The position numbers and the translations under genes were made by a program. Positions 1 to 5,763 of a stretch of 24,582 nt of DNA are shown here, piece by piece. Position 1 is the stretch's first letter. The number at the start of each line of letters is the position of its first letter. This DNA comes from a virus, in the IMG/VR virus record IMGVR_UViG_3300029917_000018, positions 1-24,582 of that record. One strand, 5' to 3'. Below the pieces are notes generated by a model that was not told the DNA's origin, did no database searches, and saw only the letters and a program-made list of their open reading frames with translations.

Positions 1-39
1 CATCAAGACGGGATGATCCCGCAAACTGAGGAAAAGACA

Positions 40-210
40 ATGACCAGAACCGTTATCATCAATGGAACCGCCGTCGCCATGCCAACACGCGCAGTTGCGT
101 ATAAGCACGCTGATCCGACGGAAGATGCGCGTTGGGTCTACGATGATGACGAGGCTAGGGAGATTGCCCGAGAGGATATATCTCTGATTGTCTACCCAGC
201 GTCCGAATGA
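40..210 (+). CDS. Hypothetical small protein, 56 aa
   Basis: This is an acidic small protein of unknown function. The ATG at 40 is chosen over an in-frame ATG at 13 because a good Shine-Dalgarno (GAGGAAAAG, 28-36) precedes it with normal spacing. The sequence begins MTRTVIINGT and has a charged middle (DPTEDARWVYDDDEAREIA) ending in a short hydrophobic stretch (ISLIVYPASE). It may be a small mixed alpha/beta fold. It is the first of three plus-strand genes running toward the minus-strand late genes, so it probably belongs to a separate early or accessory transcript. I recognise no family. The correct start is the main uncertainty. Confidence 0.5.
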   Translation: MTRTVIINGTAVAMPTRAVAYKHADPTEDARWVYDDDEAREIAREDISLIVYPASE

Positions 211-265
211 GGCACCGCCTATTACGTCGAGCGCGGTTGATTCGCGCAAGGCGAAACCGGACCAA

Positions 266-295
266 TGCCGGTCTGCCGGGAGCGCCCTACCGGCA
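266..295 (+). other. Small hairpin in the gap between two plus-strand genes
   Basis: The 116-base gap between the first two plus-strand genes holds a 7-bp inverted repeat, TGCCGGT (266-272) and ACCGGCA (289-295), with a 16-base loop. No T-run follows on either strand, so it is not a classical intrinsic terminator. I see nothing else in this gap except the Shine-Dalgarno of the next gene. Confidence 0.25.
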
Positions 296-326
296 CTGAT
301 GAGCCAGGGCACAGAAAGGGGAATAA

Positions 327-491
327 ATGACCATCGCCGAACAGATCGAATGGCTCACTGCGCGTGAAGACGAGGCCAGGAAACTTGTCAGGAAATATCG
401 TGATTCCGATAGCAATCTTTCCGCTCAATGGCTGAGAACGCGCTTACATCTTAGCGGAGCGATTAAGAACCTTCGGGATATTGGAGAATGA
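327..491 (+). CDS. Hypothetical helical protein, 54 aa
   Basis: The ATG at 327 follows a clear Shine-Dalgarno (AAAGGGGAATAA). The product, beginning MTIAEQIEWL, is charged and looks almost entirely helical, with an Arg/Lys-rich centre (EDEARKLVRKYRDSD) and no transmembrane segment. Its TGA stop overlaps the ATG of the next gene (ATGA, 488-491), so the two are almost certainly translated together. Small helical proteins coupled to an HTH gene are common in phage early regions, but I recognise no family and assign no function. Confidence 0.55.
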   Translation: MTIAEQIEWLTAREDEARKLVRKYRDSDSNLSAQWLRTRLHLSGAIKNLRDIGE

Positions 492-718
492 CCATTCCCA
501 CGAAATCCTCTATCTCCGCCGCTGGTATCCGCCCTGGCGAGCTGGCGACGGTTCTAGGCGTCCACCCCACGTCAATCTCTGACATGATCAACGGCAGGAC
601 GGGCCGAGCTACGCCTGGGTCAGAGGCCATAGTCTGGCTATGGCCTCGATTGACCGTTGAAGATCGCAAGTCGCTTTTGTGTGGGGCTCACTTAATTCCA
701 CGCCCATCCATGCGATAG
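488..718 (+). CDS. Small helix-turn-helix DNA-binding protein candidate, 76 aa
   Basis: Residues about 14-40 (IRPGELATVLGVHPTSIS then DMINGR) look like a Cro/C1-type helix-turn-helix: a helix with ELATVLGV, a turn at GVHPTS, and a recognition helix followed by the N-G-R stretch typical of such folds. The start overlaps the previous stop by four bases. The gene runs into the late cluster, and its last 27 bases overlap the end of the minus-strand membrane protein gene tail to tail. A perfect 10-bp hairpin lies inside the coding sequence at 623-647. It could be a small phage regulator or an orphan antitoxin-like protein. The HTH call is moderate and the target unknown. Confidence 0.55.
   Translation: MTIPTKSSISAAGIRPGELATVLGVHPTSISDMINGRTGRATPGSEAIVWLWPRLTVEDRKSLLCGAHLIPRPSMR
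623..647. repeat. Perfect inverted repeat inside the HTH gene, possible 3' hairpin of the late transcript
   Basis: GAGGCCATAG (623-632) and CTATGGCCTC (638-647) form a 10-bp perfect stem with a 5-base loop. On the minus strand it lies 45 bases past the stop of the last late gene (692). No T-run follows on either strand, so intrinsic termination is not assured. It may stabilise the 3' end of the late mRNA or mark a bidirectional stop for the converging transcripts. Confidence 0.4.
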
Positions 719-1189
719 GAGTCCGGCTCCGACAAAGACGGGCATAGAGGACGCGCCCAAAATCCATTCACCAACGCTCCACCATCCGTTCCCGAACCAC
801 GTGGGCATAGTCATGGGCTTGTTGCGGAACATGGCGACATAGGCCGGGCACAACGGGGCCAGCGGCAAGGCCCACCAGAGCTTGCAGGACAGGGCTAAGG
901 CGGCGATAGGCAGGCTATACCGCCAGAGGAGCTTTAGGGGCTTCTCGTAGTCCTGGCCGAGGCTGGCATACAGCAGGGCGAAGATGGATAGACCGAGCGC
1001 CTGTTCCCATTGCCAATTGACCCATGCCGGAATGGTGAAGATGAGGACGAAAAACCGGGATGCGGTCTTTCCCGAGGTAAGGCCATTGGTCAGCGCGGAG
1101 ATTGTTTGGCCTCCAGCGCCACCAAACCAGTGCCGCCAAAGTCCCCCTAGCGGGATTGACGCCAGGATAATTGCAAGATTAACGGTCAT
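692..1189 (-). CDS. Polytopic membrane protein of unknown function, 165 aa
   Basis: The ATG at 1189 is preferred to an in-frame ATG at 1246 because GGAGACGAC sits directly upstream and the extra N-terminus (MDYRRPCLCAGGWHLN) looks like untranslated sequence. The product has about four hydrophobic segments (VNLAIILASIPLGG, FFVLIFTIPAWV, LGLSIFALLYASL, SLPIAALALSCKLWWALPLA) and a tryptophan-rich C-terminus, so it is an inner membrane protein. It is the last gene of the late cluster, just downstream of the spanins, which suggests a lysis-associated role such as a second holin. Its larger size and polytopic form do not match a known holin class that I recognise. Its end overlaps the converging HTH gene by 27 bases. 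Confidence 0.6.
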   Translation of the reverse strand: MTVNLAIILASIPLGGLWRHWFGGAGGQTISALTNGLTSGKTASRFFVLIFTIPAWVNWQWEQALGLSIFALLYASLGQDYEKPLKLLWRYSLPIAALALSCKLWWALPLAPLCPAYVAMFRNKPMTMPTWFGNGWWSVGEWILGASSMPVFVGAGLLSHGWAWN

Positions 1190-1265
1190 GTCGTCTCCGT
1201 TCAAATGCCAGCCGCCCGCGCATAAGCACGGACGGCGGTAATCCAATACAGATATGCGGCGTAAA

Positions 1266-1778
1266 TCATTGCGCGGCGCTCACAGCCTCACGGACGGCAT
1301 GATCATCGGCCTCGCACGCATTCAGGCGCACGACTACTTCGTCGGCTCGGTCGGCTTCGGCGAGAAGAAACTTACTAGCCTGGTCCGAAAGTCGGCTGTA
1401 GGCAGCGGCTGCGCCATTATTGAGGGCGGCGGTGGTAGCGTGATCGACGGCGGCTTTGCAACCGCCCCCACGTCTACCGGGGTCGCGCAGGCCACCAGCA
1501 AGAGCAATGGCAGCATCAGAAGTAGCCTTGGCATCAGCGAGAATTTGTTCATGACTGCGGGTGTCCTGTTCGATTTGACTGGCGGCAACAGCGGCGGCTT
1601 CTTCGGCAGCTTTCGTCTTCACGGTTTCGGCCTGAAGCTCGGCGGCAGCACTGATCTTCAGCTGGTCGACGGCGACCTGATCAATCGCCTTTTGGTGCGA
1701 TAGGCCGTATTCATAGCCGCCGAAAGCGACGGCGATAAAGCCCATCAGGGCGGCGATGATCACATAAGGGTTAGGCAT
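1266..1778 (-). CDS. Rz: Rz-like inner-membrane spanin subunit (i-spanin), 170 aa
   Basis: This protein has one N-terminal membrane segment (residues about 5-22, YVIIAALMGFIAVAFGGY) followed by a long alanine-rich, charged helical periplasmic domain, the architecture of lambda Rz. I-spanins pair with an outer-membrane lipoprotein and fuse inner and outer membranes in the last step of Gram-negative lysis. The ATG follows GGAGGCTGAAT and starts three bases after the holin candidate ends. A second gene with a lipoprotein signal is fully embedded in another frame (1334-1552), which is diagnostic of Rz/Rz1 pairs and the strongest support for this call. Two cysteines (in GGGCKAA and LNACEADD) could form intermolecular disulfides. 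Confidence 0.82.
   Translation of the reverse strand: MPNPYVIIAALMGFIAVAFGGYEYGLSHQKAIDQVAVDQLKISAAAELQAETVKTKAAEEAAAVAASQIEQDTRSHEQILADAKATSDAAIALAGGLRDPGRRGGGCKAAVDHATTAALNNGAAAAYSRLSDQASKFLLAEADRADEVVVRLNACEADDHAVREAVSAAQ
1334..1552 (-). CDS. Rz1: Rz1-like outer-membrane lipoprotein spanin subunit (o-spanin), 72 aa, embedded in Rz
   Basis: The product starts MNKFSLMPRLLLMLPLLLLVAC: a basic N-terminus, a leucine-rich signal segment and the lipobox LVAC with Cys22 as the predicted lipidated residue. The mature part of about 51 residues is proline-rich (TLPPPPS, PKPTEPTK), as in lambda Rz1. It lies wholly inside the i-spanin gene in another frame, the classic nested arrangement. ATG 1552 is the start; the frame is open further upstream through a TTG at 1588, but that would put 12 polar residues before the signal peptide. 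The ribosome binding site is weak (AGGA about 12 bases upstream), which fits low-level expression. Confidence 0.82.
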   Translation of the reverse strand: MNKFSLMPRLLLMLPLLLLVACATPVDVGAVAKPPSITLPPPPSIMAQPLPTADFRTRLVSFFSPKPTEPTK

Positions 1779-1780
1779 AT

Positions 1781-2086
1781 TCAGCCTCCAAATTTACGAA
1801 ACAAGCCCGGCACCATGGGGGCCAGGATAGCGGCGACACCTCCGCCAAGTGCAGCGGGCGACCACGATGAGTTAACAGCCTGTGCCATTTCCCCAGGCTT
1901 GGCCCCGAACGCGGCGACAATGAGCACGAACGCCTGAAAAGCGAACATCGCCGCCACCGCGCTAAAGGACAGGACCACGACTGGATCGGTGCTGTGATCC
2001 TTGGCGTCAACGATCCGCGCCCATAGCCCACGGTCAGACTGATCCGGCGAGGGCATGGGAGCGGTATCGTCAGGCATCGGGATCAT
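1781..2086 (-). CDS. Putative holin, two membrane segments, 101 aa
   Basis: The product has a hydrophilic N-terminus of about 34 residues and two hydrophobic segments (VVVLSFSAVAAMFAFQAFVLIVAAF, about 36-61; AALGGGVAAILAPMVPGLF, about 78-96) before a short basic tail (RKFGG). Size, topology and position between the endolysin and the spanins fit a class II-like holin, which would form the inner-membrane lesion that releases the endolysin. The call rests on context and topology, not on a recognised family. The start at 2086 overlaps the endolysin end by 17 bases; an alternative ATG at 2077 is in frame. Confidence 0.5.
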   Translation of the reverse strand: MIPMPDDTAPMPSPDQSDRGLWARIVDAKDHSTDPVVVLSFSAVAAMFAFQAFVLIVAAFGAKPGEMAQAVNSSWSPAALGGGVAAILAPMVPGLFRKFGG

Positions 2087-2528
2087 CCGGGGTTAGGAAC
2101 AGTGCCCGCTCGGCAGCGCGGCGGGTAACAAGGCCAGGAAGAACGGCACCACAGCTATGGTTCCATAACGGGAACTGGTCCGCCGCGCCTTGCGTGTCAC
2201 CATTCCACAACATTTTGACCAGAGTGGAATTGCGAAGGTTGCCAAATCCAAGATTGTAGGTAAACGAAATCAGCGCCGCCAGTTGGTTTGCGGTCACAGT
2301 CTGCGGAGCGACGGAAGCAACCTGCGCAGCGACCTTCGAAAGATCGTCTCGCAAGAATTGCTCTGCCTGATCCTGGGTAATGGTATCGCCCTCATTGACG
2401 CCACCAGTATGCCCGAACCCAATCGTAAACGGCTCCGCACCGCTGCCGGGATCGGGGTAAGCATTGAGCTTGCAGCCTTCGAACTCTTTAATCAGCGTGA
2501 CGGCGGCGTCCATATTCGGTGAAGTCAT
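2070..2528 (-). CDS. Endolysin, T4-type lysozyme (GH24), 152 aa
   Basis: The protein starts with the GH24 signature: FEG (Glu17, predicted catalytic), AYPD (Asp26) and TIGFGH (Thr35), the E-D-T triad of T4-like lysozymes that cleave the MurNAc-GlcNAc bond of peptidoglycan. Further family features are the AALISFTYNLG segment (about 84-94), LVTRRAAERALF near the C-terminus, and the usual length of about 150 residues. There is no signal peptide or N-terminal membrane anchor, so it should build up in the cytoplasm and need a holin, consistent with the gene downstream. A strong Shine-Dalgarno (GGAAAGGGGG) precedes ATG 2528. Confidence 0.92.
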   Translation of the reverse strand: MTSPNMDAAVTLIKEFEGCKLNAYPDPGSGAEPFTIGFGHTGGVNEGDTITQDQAEQFLRDDLSKVAAQVASVAPQTVTANQLAALISFTYNLGFGNLRNSTLVKMLWNGDTQGAADQFPLWNHSCGAVLPGLVTRRAAERALFLTPDDPDA

Positions 2529-2614
2529 TGCGATTCCCCCTTTCCGTTGACAGAGTAGATAAAAAATACCCTGTTCATCCCCAGATTATCCTGGAATACC
2601 CTTCGTGAGGGCAT
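2525..2614 (-). CDS. Possible 29-aa leader ORF overlapping the endolysin start
   Basis: A short frame (MPSRRVFQDNLG...) runs from an ATG at 2614 to a TGA that shares four bases (ATGA) with the endolysin start. It covers the otherwise non-coding stretch between the upstream hairpin and the endolysin. An internal ATG at 2578 would give 17 residues. The upstream ribosome binding site is poor, so real translation is doubtful; the exact start-stop overlap is the only supporting sign. Confidence 0.22.
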   Translation of the reverse strand: MPSRRVFQDNLGMNRVFFIYSVNGKGESQ

Positions 2615-2617
2615 TTG

Positions 2618-2655
2618 GCAGTTGGGCGGATTGCGTTGATAACCCGCCCAACTGC
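2618..2655 (-). terminator. Terminator-like hairpin after the 120-aa gene
   Basis: GCAGTTGGGCGG (2618-2629) and CCGCCCAACTGC (2644-2655) form a perfect 12-bp stem with a 14-base loop, starting seven bases past the stop of the upstream late gene. No T-run follows on the minus strand, so it may protect the 3' end, pause transcription or act with a factor. It separates the accessory block from the lysis cassette. The remaining bases before the endolysin hold a weak candidate leader ORF and the endolysin ribosome binding site. Confidence 0.5.
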
Positions 2656-2662
2656 TCGCCAG

Positions 2663-3025
2663 TTACAGAGCCGCTTCGACTTCGGCCTTAGCCCTGCTGA
2701 ACAGGCTTTCCGCTTCGGCCAGCACTGCCTTGATGTCCGCCTCGACGGCAGAAGCATCGGCGGCGAAGTAAGCGACGGCGGCGTGATATTCGGCACTCAG
2801 GCCGGACAGAATGCCGTGAGTGTCTTTGACGTTGGCGACGGCGGCGACGTGGGCAGCCTTCGCGGCGTCAACGTCAGCCTTGATGGCTTCCAGGGGACGC
2901 GGCGGCACAACGGGCGCAGGCTCAACGGCGGGGGTTTCGGCAACGGGTTCAGCAGCCGGAGCAACCGAGGCAGCATCAACCGGAGCGTCGGGAACTTCAA
3001 GGCCGGTGGTGGGATCGATAGACAT
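2663..3025 (-). CDS. Hypothetical Ala/Pro-rich protein with helical C-terminal half, 120 aa
   Basis: ATG 3025 follows an excellent Shine-Dalgarno (GAAAGGAAAACC); an earlier in-frame ATG at 3103 lies inside the previous gene and lacks one. Residues about 1-45 are low-complexity and rich in proline, alanine and valine (PDAPVDAASVAPAAEP), followed by a long alanine-rich, probably coiled helical region (EAIKADVDAAKAAHVAAVAN to the C-terminus). There is no signal peptide or membrane segment. Proteins of this build occur near phage lysis genes and in virions, but I do not recognise a family. A strong hairpin follows its stop. Confidence 0.6.
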   Translation of the reverse strand: MSIDPTTGLEVPDAPVDAASVAPAAEPVAETPAVEPAPVVPPRPLEAIKADVDAAKAAHVAAVANVKDTHGILSGLSAEYHAAVAYFAADASAVEADIKAVLAEAESLFSRAKAEVEAAL

Positions 3026-3090
3026 GGTTTTCCTTTCGAGGATAGAAAGCAGGTAACGGAGAAAGCGGGCAATCATGTGATGGCTCCGGG

Positions 3091-3309
3091 TTAAATTAGG
3101 CAACGTAGTCCAGCCGCGATGTTCTCAATCAAGCACACGGCCTGATTTGCGGTAAGCGGCGCTGATCTGGTATGCACTCCACCGATGACGATGTGAATGC
3201 GGCATCCATCCTCTGACGTAGTGGCGAAGGCCAGCGGAGGGCTTTCTGCAACTATCGGGAATGCATCTTTCGGTCGAGATAACCGCCGAATGAAGCGCAT
3301 CAATACCAT
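3091..3309 (-). CDS. Hypothetical small protein, 72 aa
   Basis: The ATG at 3309 shares a base with the stop of the DUF1937 gene (TAATG), so it is probably translationally coupled to it. The N-terminus is basic (MVLMRFIRRLSRPKD), the middle appears to be beta strands (CRIHIVIGGVHTRSA), and the end is a hydrophobic helix (NQAVCLIENIAAGLRCLI). The C-terminal segment TANQAVCLIENIAAGL resembles a short amphipathic helix for packing against a partner. No known family is evident. A start at the internal Met4 is also possible. Confidence 0.5.
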   Translation of the reverse strand: MVLMRFIRRLSRPKDAFPIVAESPPLAFATTSEDGCRIHIVIGGVHTRSAPLTANQAVCLIENIAAGLRCLI

Positions 3310-3677
3310 TACGCCATCCCCAACAGTTCAACGGGAACTTTCCCCGGAATGGTGTAAATTACCGGCTTTCCGGCCTTTTGGAAATGTTTGATTTCCTCGG
3401 CTATGCCGAAGCTTTCGTCCCATCCATCGGCCATGACCACGATTAGGCCACGAGCCGCGACCATGAAAGGCTCGTCGGCAGGAAGCCATATGCGATGATC
3501 GTATGGATCAATCCCGCCATGGATCGCAACGGGATGAGTGTGGGCAATCGGGGAATATACCGGGATGCCCACCTTGACGAACTCAGCGGCGGCGCGACAC
3601 GCCAGCTTGAACGCCTCGTCAATGCCGCCCGCGTATTTGCCGTAGGGTGTGGCTAGGTAGAAATACCGATCATCCAT
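3309..3677 (-). CDS. DUF1937-family protein, nucleoside 2-deoxyribosyltransferase-like, 122 aa
   Basis: The sequence carries the pattern of DUF1937: FYLATPYGKY at the N-terminus, VYSPIAHTHPVA in the middle, and GWDESFGIAEEIKHFQ with PVIYTIPG at the end. This family belongs to the nucleoside deoxyribosyltransferase superfamily with a Rossmann-like fold and acts, as far as known, on nucleotides or N-glycosidic bonds; the substrate of the phage versions is not established to my knowledge. ATG 3677 is chosen over an in-frame ATG at 3743 because the protein then starts directly at the conserved YLATPY strand, with an 8-base overlap with the metallophosphatase gene. The coupling suggests the two enzymes act on related substrates. 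Confidence 0.78.
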   Translation of the reverse strand: MDDRYFYLATPYGKYAGGIDEAFKLACRAAAEFVKVGIPVYSPIAHTHPVAIHGGIDPYDHRIWLPADEPFMVAARGLIVVMADGWDESFGIAEEIKHFQKAGKPVIYTIPGKVPVELLGMA

Positions 3678-4776
3678 AACGGGCCTCAAGCGTTGCCATG
3701 CTGACGAACTGGCTATCGACGATGTGACCGCCTTCGATTTCAAGAATATTCAAGCCCCATCCCCACCCGGTGGTATTATGACGAGCATATTCTTCAATAT
3801 GCCCATCAGGCAATGCGCAACCGGCATTGACAACCGTCACGAAATTTCCAGGCCCAATTTTTGGAGCCTTCCAAGTTCGTGGCGTGTGGGAGTGCCCGAT
3901 CACCATGTCAAAAATAGCATCGTTGCAAATGGTCATTTCGGCGTTCTTGCCGCCGTAAGTCTTGCCCATCCGGTTCAATGCAGCATGAACGAATCCGACG
4001 CCATCGATAAAGTGGAACTCGCCATAAGGGGACCATGACCAGCCGTTTTGCTCGAATAGGCCGGTTATCTCAACCTGCATCATGCCGGCCACTTCAGGAG
4101 CGAAGTCTTCGAACAGCCATGCGCGGCGCTCGTGGTTCCCAAGGGTGACGTGACGGCGGGGAGCGTATCCGGCCTTGAATGCGGAACTGAACTCAGACAT
4201 AGCCTCGTTGCCTGACGCCATGTCTTCCAGGAATGTGCCTTTAAGGCGACCGTTGAAAGTGCTGTTCCCGATGTGCCCGTTGAGGCTATCAAGGGTCAGG
4301 AAGTCGCCAATCTGGACGATGTCTTCAGGCCGCTCATCATTGGCGAATCGGCCCATCCATCGAAACCGATCCTTTGAAAGATTCGGGGAATCGTGAGCAT
4401 CACCGATGACCATTACCTTTCTGCGCGGCGCGGTCAGGCCTTGTACCCGGTCATAAGCCTTAGCAGCAATGACCTCCCTAGGCTTCGGATGTGCGGATAT
4501 TCGCACTTCCGGCTTTTGCTGGATTGCCGCTACCTTCATCTTGGGCTTGGCGACACCCCCACCGGCAAAGTCGGGCTCGCATCCGTAAAGCTTGGCGGCG
4601 CGAAGTCTAGCCTGGAATGTGCATCGGTTAAGCCCAAGGGCTTCCGCCGCAATGGTGATAGCGCCCTTTACATGGCTTCCAGAAGTTCCTGGGCCAGGAT
4701 GACCGGCCCGCAACGCGACATTGACCGCTAGAACAGCCTCAAGGGCTTGTTCTTTCGATAGCGACTGTTGCGCCAT
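3670..4776 (-). CDS. Metallophosphoesterase with N-terminal HTH region, 368 aa
   Basis: All calcineurin-like phosphoesterase metal motifs are visible: GDAHD (Asp126, His128), GDF (Asp158), GNHE (Asn214, His215), FVHAA (His264) and GHSHT (His295, His297). The enzyme should therefore bind two metal ions and hydrolyse phosphomono- or diesters. The first 65 residues resemble an HTH with an AAEALGLNRCTFQARL helix pair, and a lysine/proline linker (about 75-120) joins the two parts, suggesting DNA or RNA targeting. It heads a coupled pair with the DUF1937 gene. It sits between tail fibre and lysis genes, the usual place for accessory cargo, and may serve DNA processing or counter-defence. The substrate is unknown. 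Confidence 0.85.
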   Translation of the reverse strand: MAQQSLSKEQALEAVLAVNVALRAGHPGPGTSGSHVKGAITIAAEALGLNRCTFQARLRAAKLYGCEPDFAGGGVAKPKMKVAAIQQKPEVRISAHPKPREVIAAKAYDRVQGLTAPRRKVMVIGDAHDSPNLSKDRFRWMGRFANDERPEDIVQIGDFLTLDSLNGHIGNSTFNGRLKGTFLEDMASGNEAMSEFSSAFKAGYAPRRHVTLGNHERRAWLFEDFAPEVAGMMQVEITGLFEQNGWSWSPYGEFHFIDGVGFVHAALNRMGKTYGGKNAEMTICNDAIFDMVIGHSHTPRTWKAPKIGPGNFVTVVNAGCALPDGHIEEYARHNTTGWGWGLNILEIEGGHIVDSQFVSMATLEARYG

Positions 4777-4835
4777 TATTTGCGCCCCTCGTCAGTTTCG
4801 GGACGGTGAAATATCGCGTTTCTGATATGGTCCAT
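4776..4835 (-). CDS. Possible 19-aa leader ORF coupled to the metallophosphatase
   Basis: A short frame (MDHIRNAIFHRPETDEGRK) starts at ATG 4835 behind GGGGAAAG and ends in a TAA that shares one base with the metallophosphatase ATG (TAATG). The spacing of this ribosome binding site is good, while the metallophosphatase itself has only GAGGGGCG inside the short frame. This suggests coupling by reinitiation. The peptide is too short to judge by composition. Confidence 0.38.
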   Translation of the reverse strand: MDHIRNAIFHRPETDEGRK

Positions 4836-4838
4836 TTT

Positions 4839-4856
4839 ATTGCTTTCCCCAGCAAT
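4839..4856 (-). promoter_or_regulatory. Hairpin presenting a Shine-Dalgarno in its loop
   Basis: ATTGCT (4839-4844) and AGCAAT (4851-4856) form a 6-bp stem whose minus-strand loop is GGGGAA, the presumed ribosome binding site of the 19-aa frame. The hairpin begins right at the stop of the upstream membrane protein gene. It could expose or modulate the site. The stem is short and AT-rich, so the effect may be small. Confidence 0.3.
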
Positions 4857-5362
4857 CACTGGGCGCTAGAGGCCCGTTTTGTGGCAGACGAGCGCCGATG
4901 AATTGTCGGCTGCGCTTCTGTCATTGCGACAAACATAGACGATACACGCCCCATTTCCTCGACAGCTTGGTGAAATATCCCCGCTAATCTATCAACTTCG
5001 TCTTTCTGTGCAAACACTTTATTTTGTGTGTCAATGCGGGAGTGGATACGATCCACGGTAGCCTCAAGATGACTTCGATGTTCCCGCCTATTTTCGGCAT
5101 CATCATCCATGCGCTTTTCAAGACCTTTGATCGCGGCAATAACACCATGGACTTCCGGGCAAGAGCTACCGTTTGAGCCAGGACCGCATTGCTTTGGCGA
5201 CGTTTCTTTGTCCCTATGCTTGATCAGCATCCATGCGATGACGATGAACGCGGCCATGGAGATCATAGCGAACACGATTAGCAGCGCCCATGGATTGCCG
5301 GTTGCTCCGGCGTCTACAGCAGTTTTTGCGCCACTGGCAGCGGCGGCAGATATTGGGTCCAT
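4856..5362 (-). CDS. Membrane-anchored coiled-coil protein, 168 aa
   Basis: The product has a 23-residue Ala/Gly-rich N-terminus, one transmembrane segment (about 24-47, PWALLIVFAMISMAAFIVIAW), a Cys-containing linker (KQCGPGSNGSSCPEVH) and a long charged helix likely to form a coiled coil (about 72-140). A basic Ser/Arg tail follows. It stands between the tail fibre genes and the metallophosphatase. One-TM coiled-coil phage proteins are sometimes holin or spanin related, but a nested spanin pair and a holin candidate exist downstream. Superinfection exclusion is another possibility. No family is recognised. GGAG lies about 9 bases before the ATG. Confidence 0.6.
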   Translation of the reverse strand: MDPISAAAASGAKTAVDAGATGNPWALLIVFAMISMAAFIVIAWMLIKHRDKETSPKQCGPGSNGSSCPEVHGVIAAIKGLEKRMDDDAENRREHRSHLEATVDRIHSRIDTQNKVFAQKDEVDRLAGIFHQAVEEMGRVSSMFVAMTEAQPTIHRRSSATKRASSAQ

Positions 5363-5386
5363 TCGCAGGCTCCGAGATGGTAAAGG

Positions 5387-5415
5387 GACGCGCCTGGAAA
5401 TACCCCAGGCGCGTC
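5387..5415 (-). terminator. GC-rich terminator-like hairpin after the fibre genes
   Basis: GACGCGCCTGG (5387-5397) and CCAGGCGCGTC (5405-5415) form a perfect 11-bp stem with a 7-base loop in the 60-base gap after the fibre-assembly-like gene. On the minus strand only CCTTTACC follows, so the T-run is weak. It probably ends or attenuates the structural transcript before the accessory block, or protects the fibre mRNA 3' end. Confidence 0.55.
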
Positions 5416-5422
5416 ATAATGG

Positions 5423-5761
5423 TTAGGTTCCGGCTGGATATGTGGGCGCTTTCGGAAGAGCTGTGCTGGTGGTATCCGAGCCATTGACGATGGCACGGAG
5501 CGCCGCCACATAGGCCGTCCATGCAGCCGGAACAGCCACGCCAGCGACCACGCACCGCATGATCGTCCCGCTGGAGCCAGTCACTTTGTCCAAGGCAGAT
5601 TGGGCCGTGGCGATGAATTCAACTTTGGCGGCGGTGCTGGCAGTCCAAGCGCCATTCACCCATTGGCAAGTGGCGTCGGGACGTTGCGGAACAGACTGAT
5701 CATCAGCAAAAACCGCATCGCCTTCGTGATAGCCTTCAGAGGGGGAATACCAGTAAGCCAT
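5423..5761 (-). CDS. Tail fibre assembly-like protein, 112 aa
   Basis: The C-terminal half carries the pattern seen in Caudovirales tail fibre assembly proteins: an RC..AG.AVPAAWTAYVAALRAI helix and an ending in ALPKAPTYPAGT, preceded by an Ala-rich helical part (KVEFIATAQSALDKVTG). The N-terminus (MAYWYSPSEGYHEGDA) is aromatic. These proteins are chaperones for folding or attaching the receptor-binding fibre, or minor fibre-tip proteins. The position two bases after the long fibre gene fits this role. The family match is from memory of the C-terminal motif, so confidence is moderate. Confidence 0.6.
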   Translation of the reverse strand: MAYWYSPSEGYHEGDAVFADDQSVPQRPDATCQWVNGAWTASTAAKVEFIATAQSALDKVTGSSGTIMRCVVAGVAVPAAWTAYVAALRAIVNGSDTTSTALPKAPTYPAGT

Positions 5762-5763
5762 GA

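Noticed and set aside
2541-2590. TTGACA-like box on the plus strand near 2545 as a promoter
   Set aside because: No matching -10 box lies at proper spacing, and no plus-strand gene follows.
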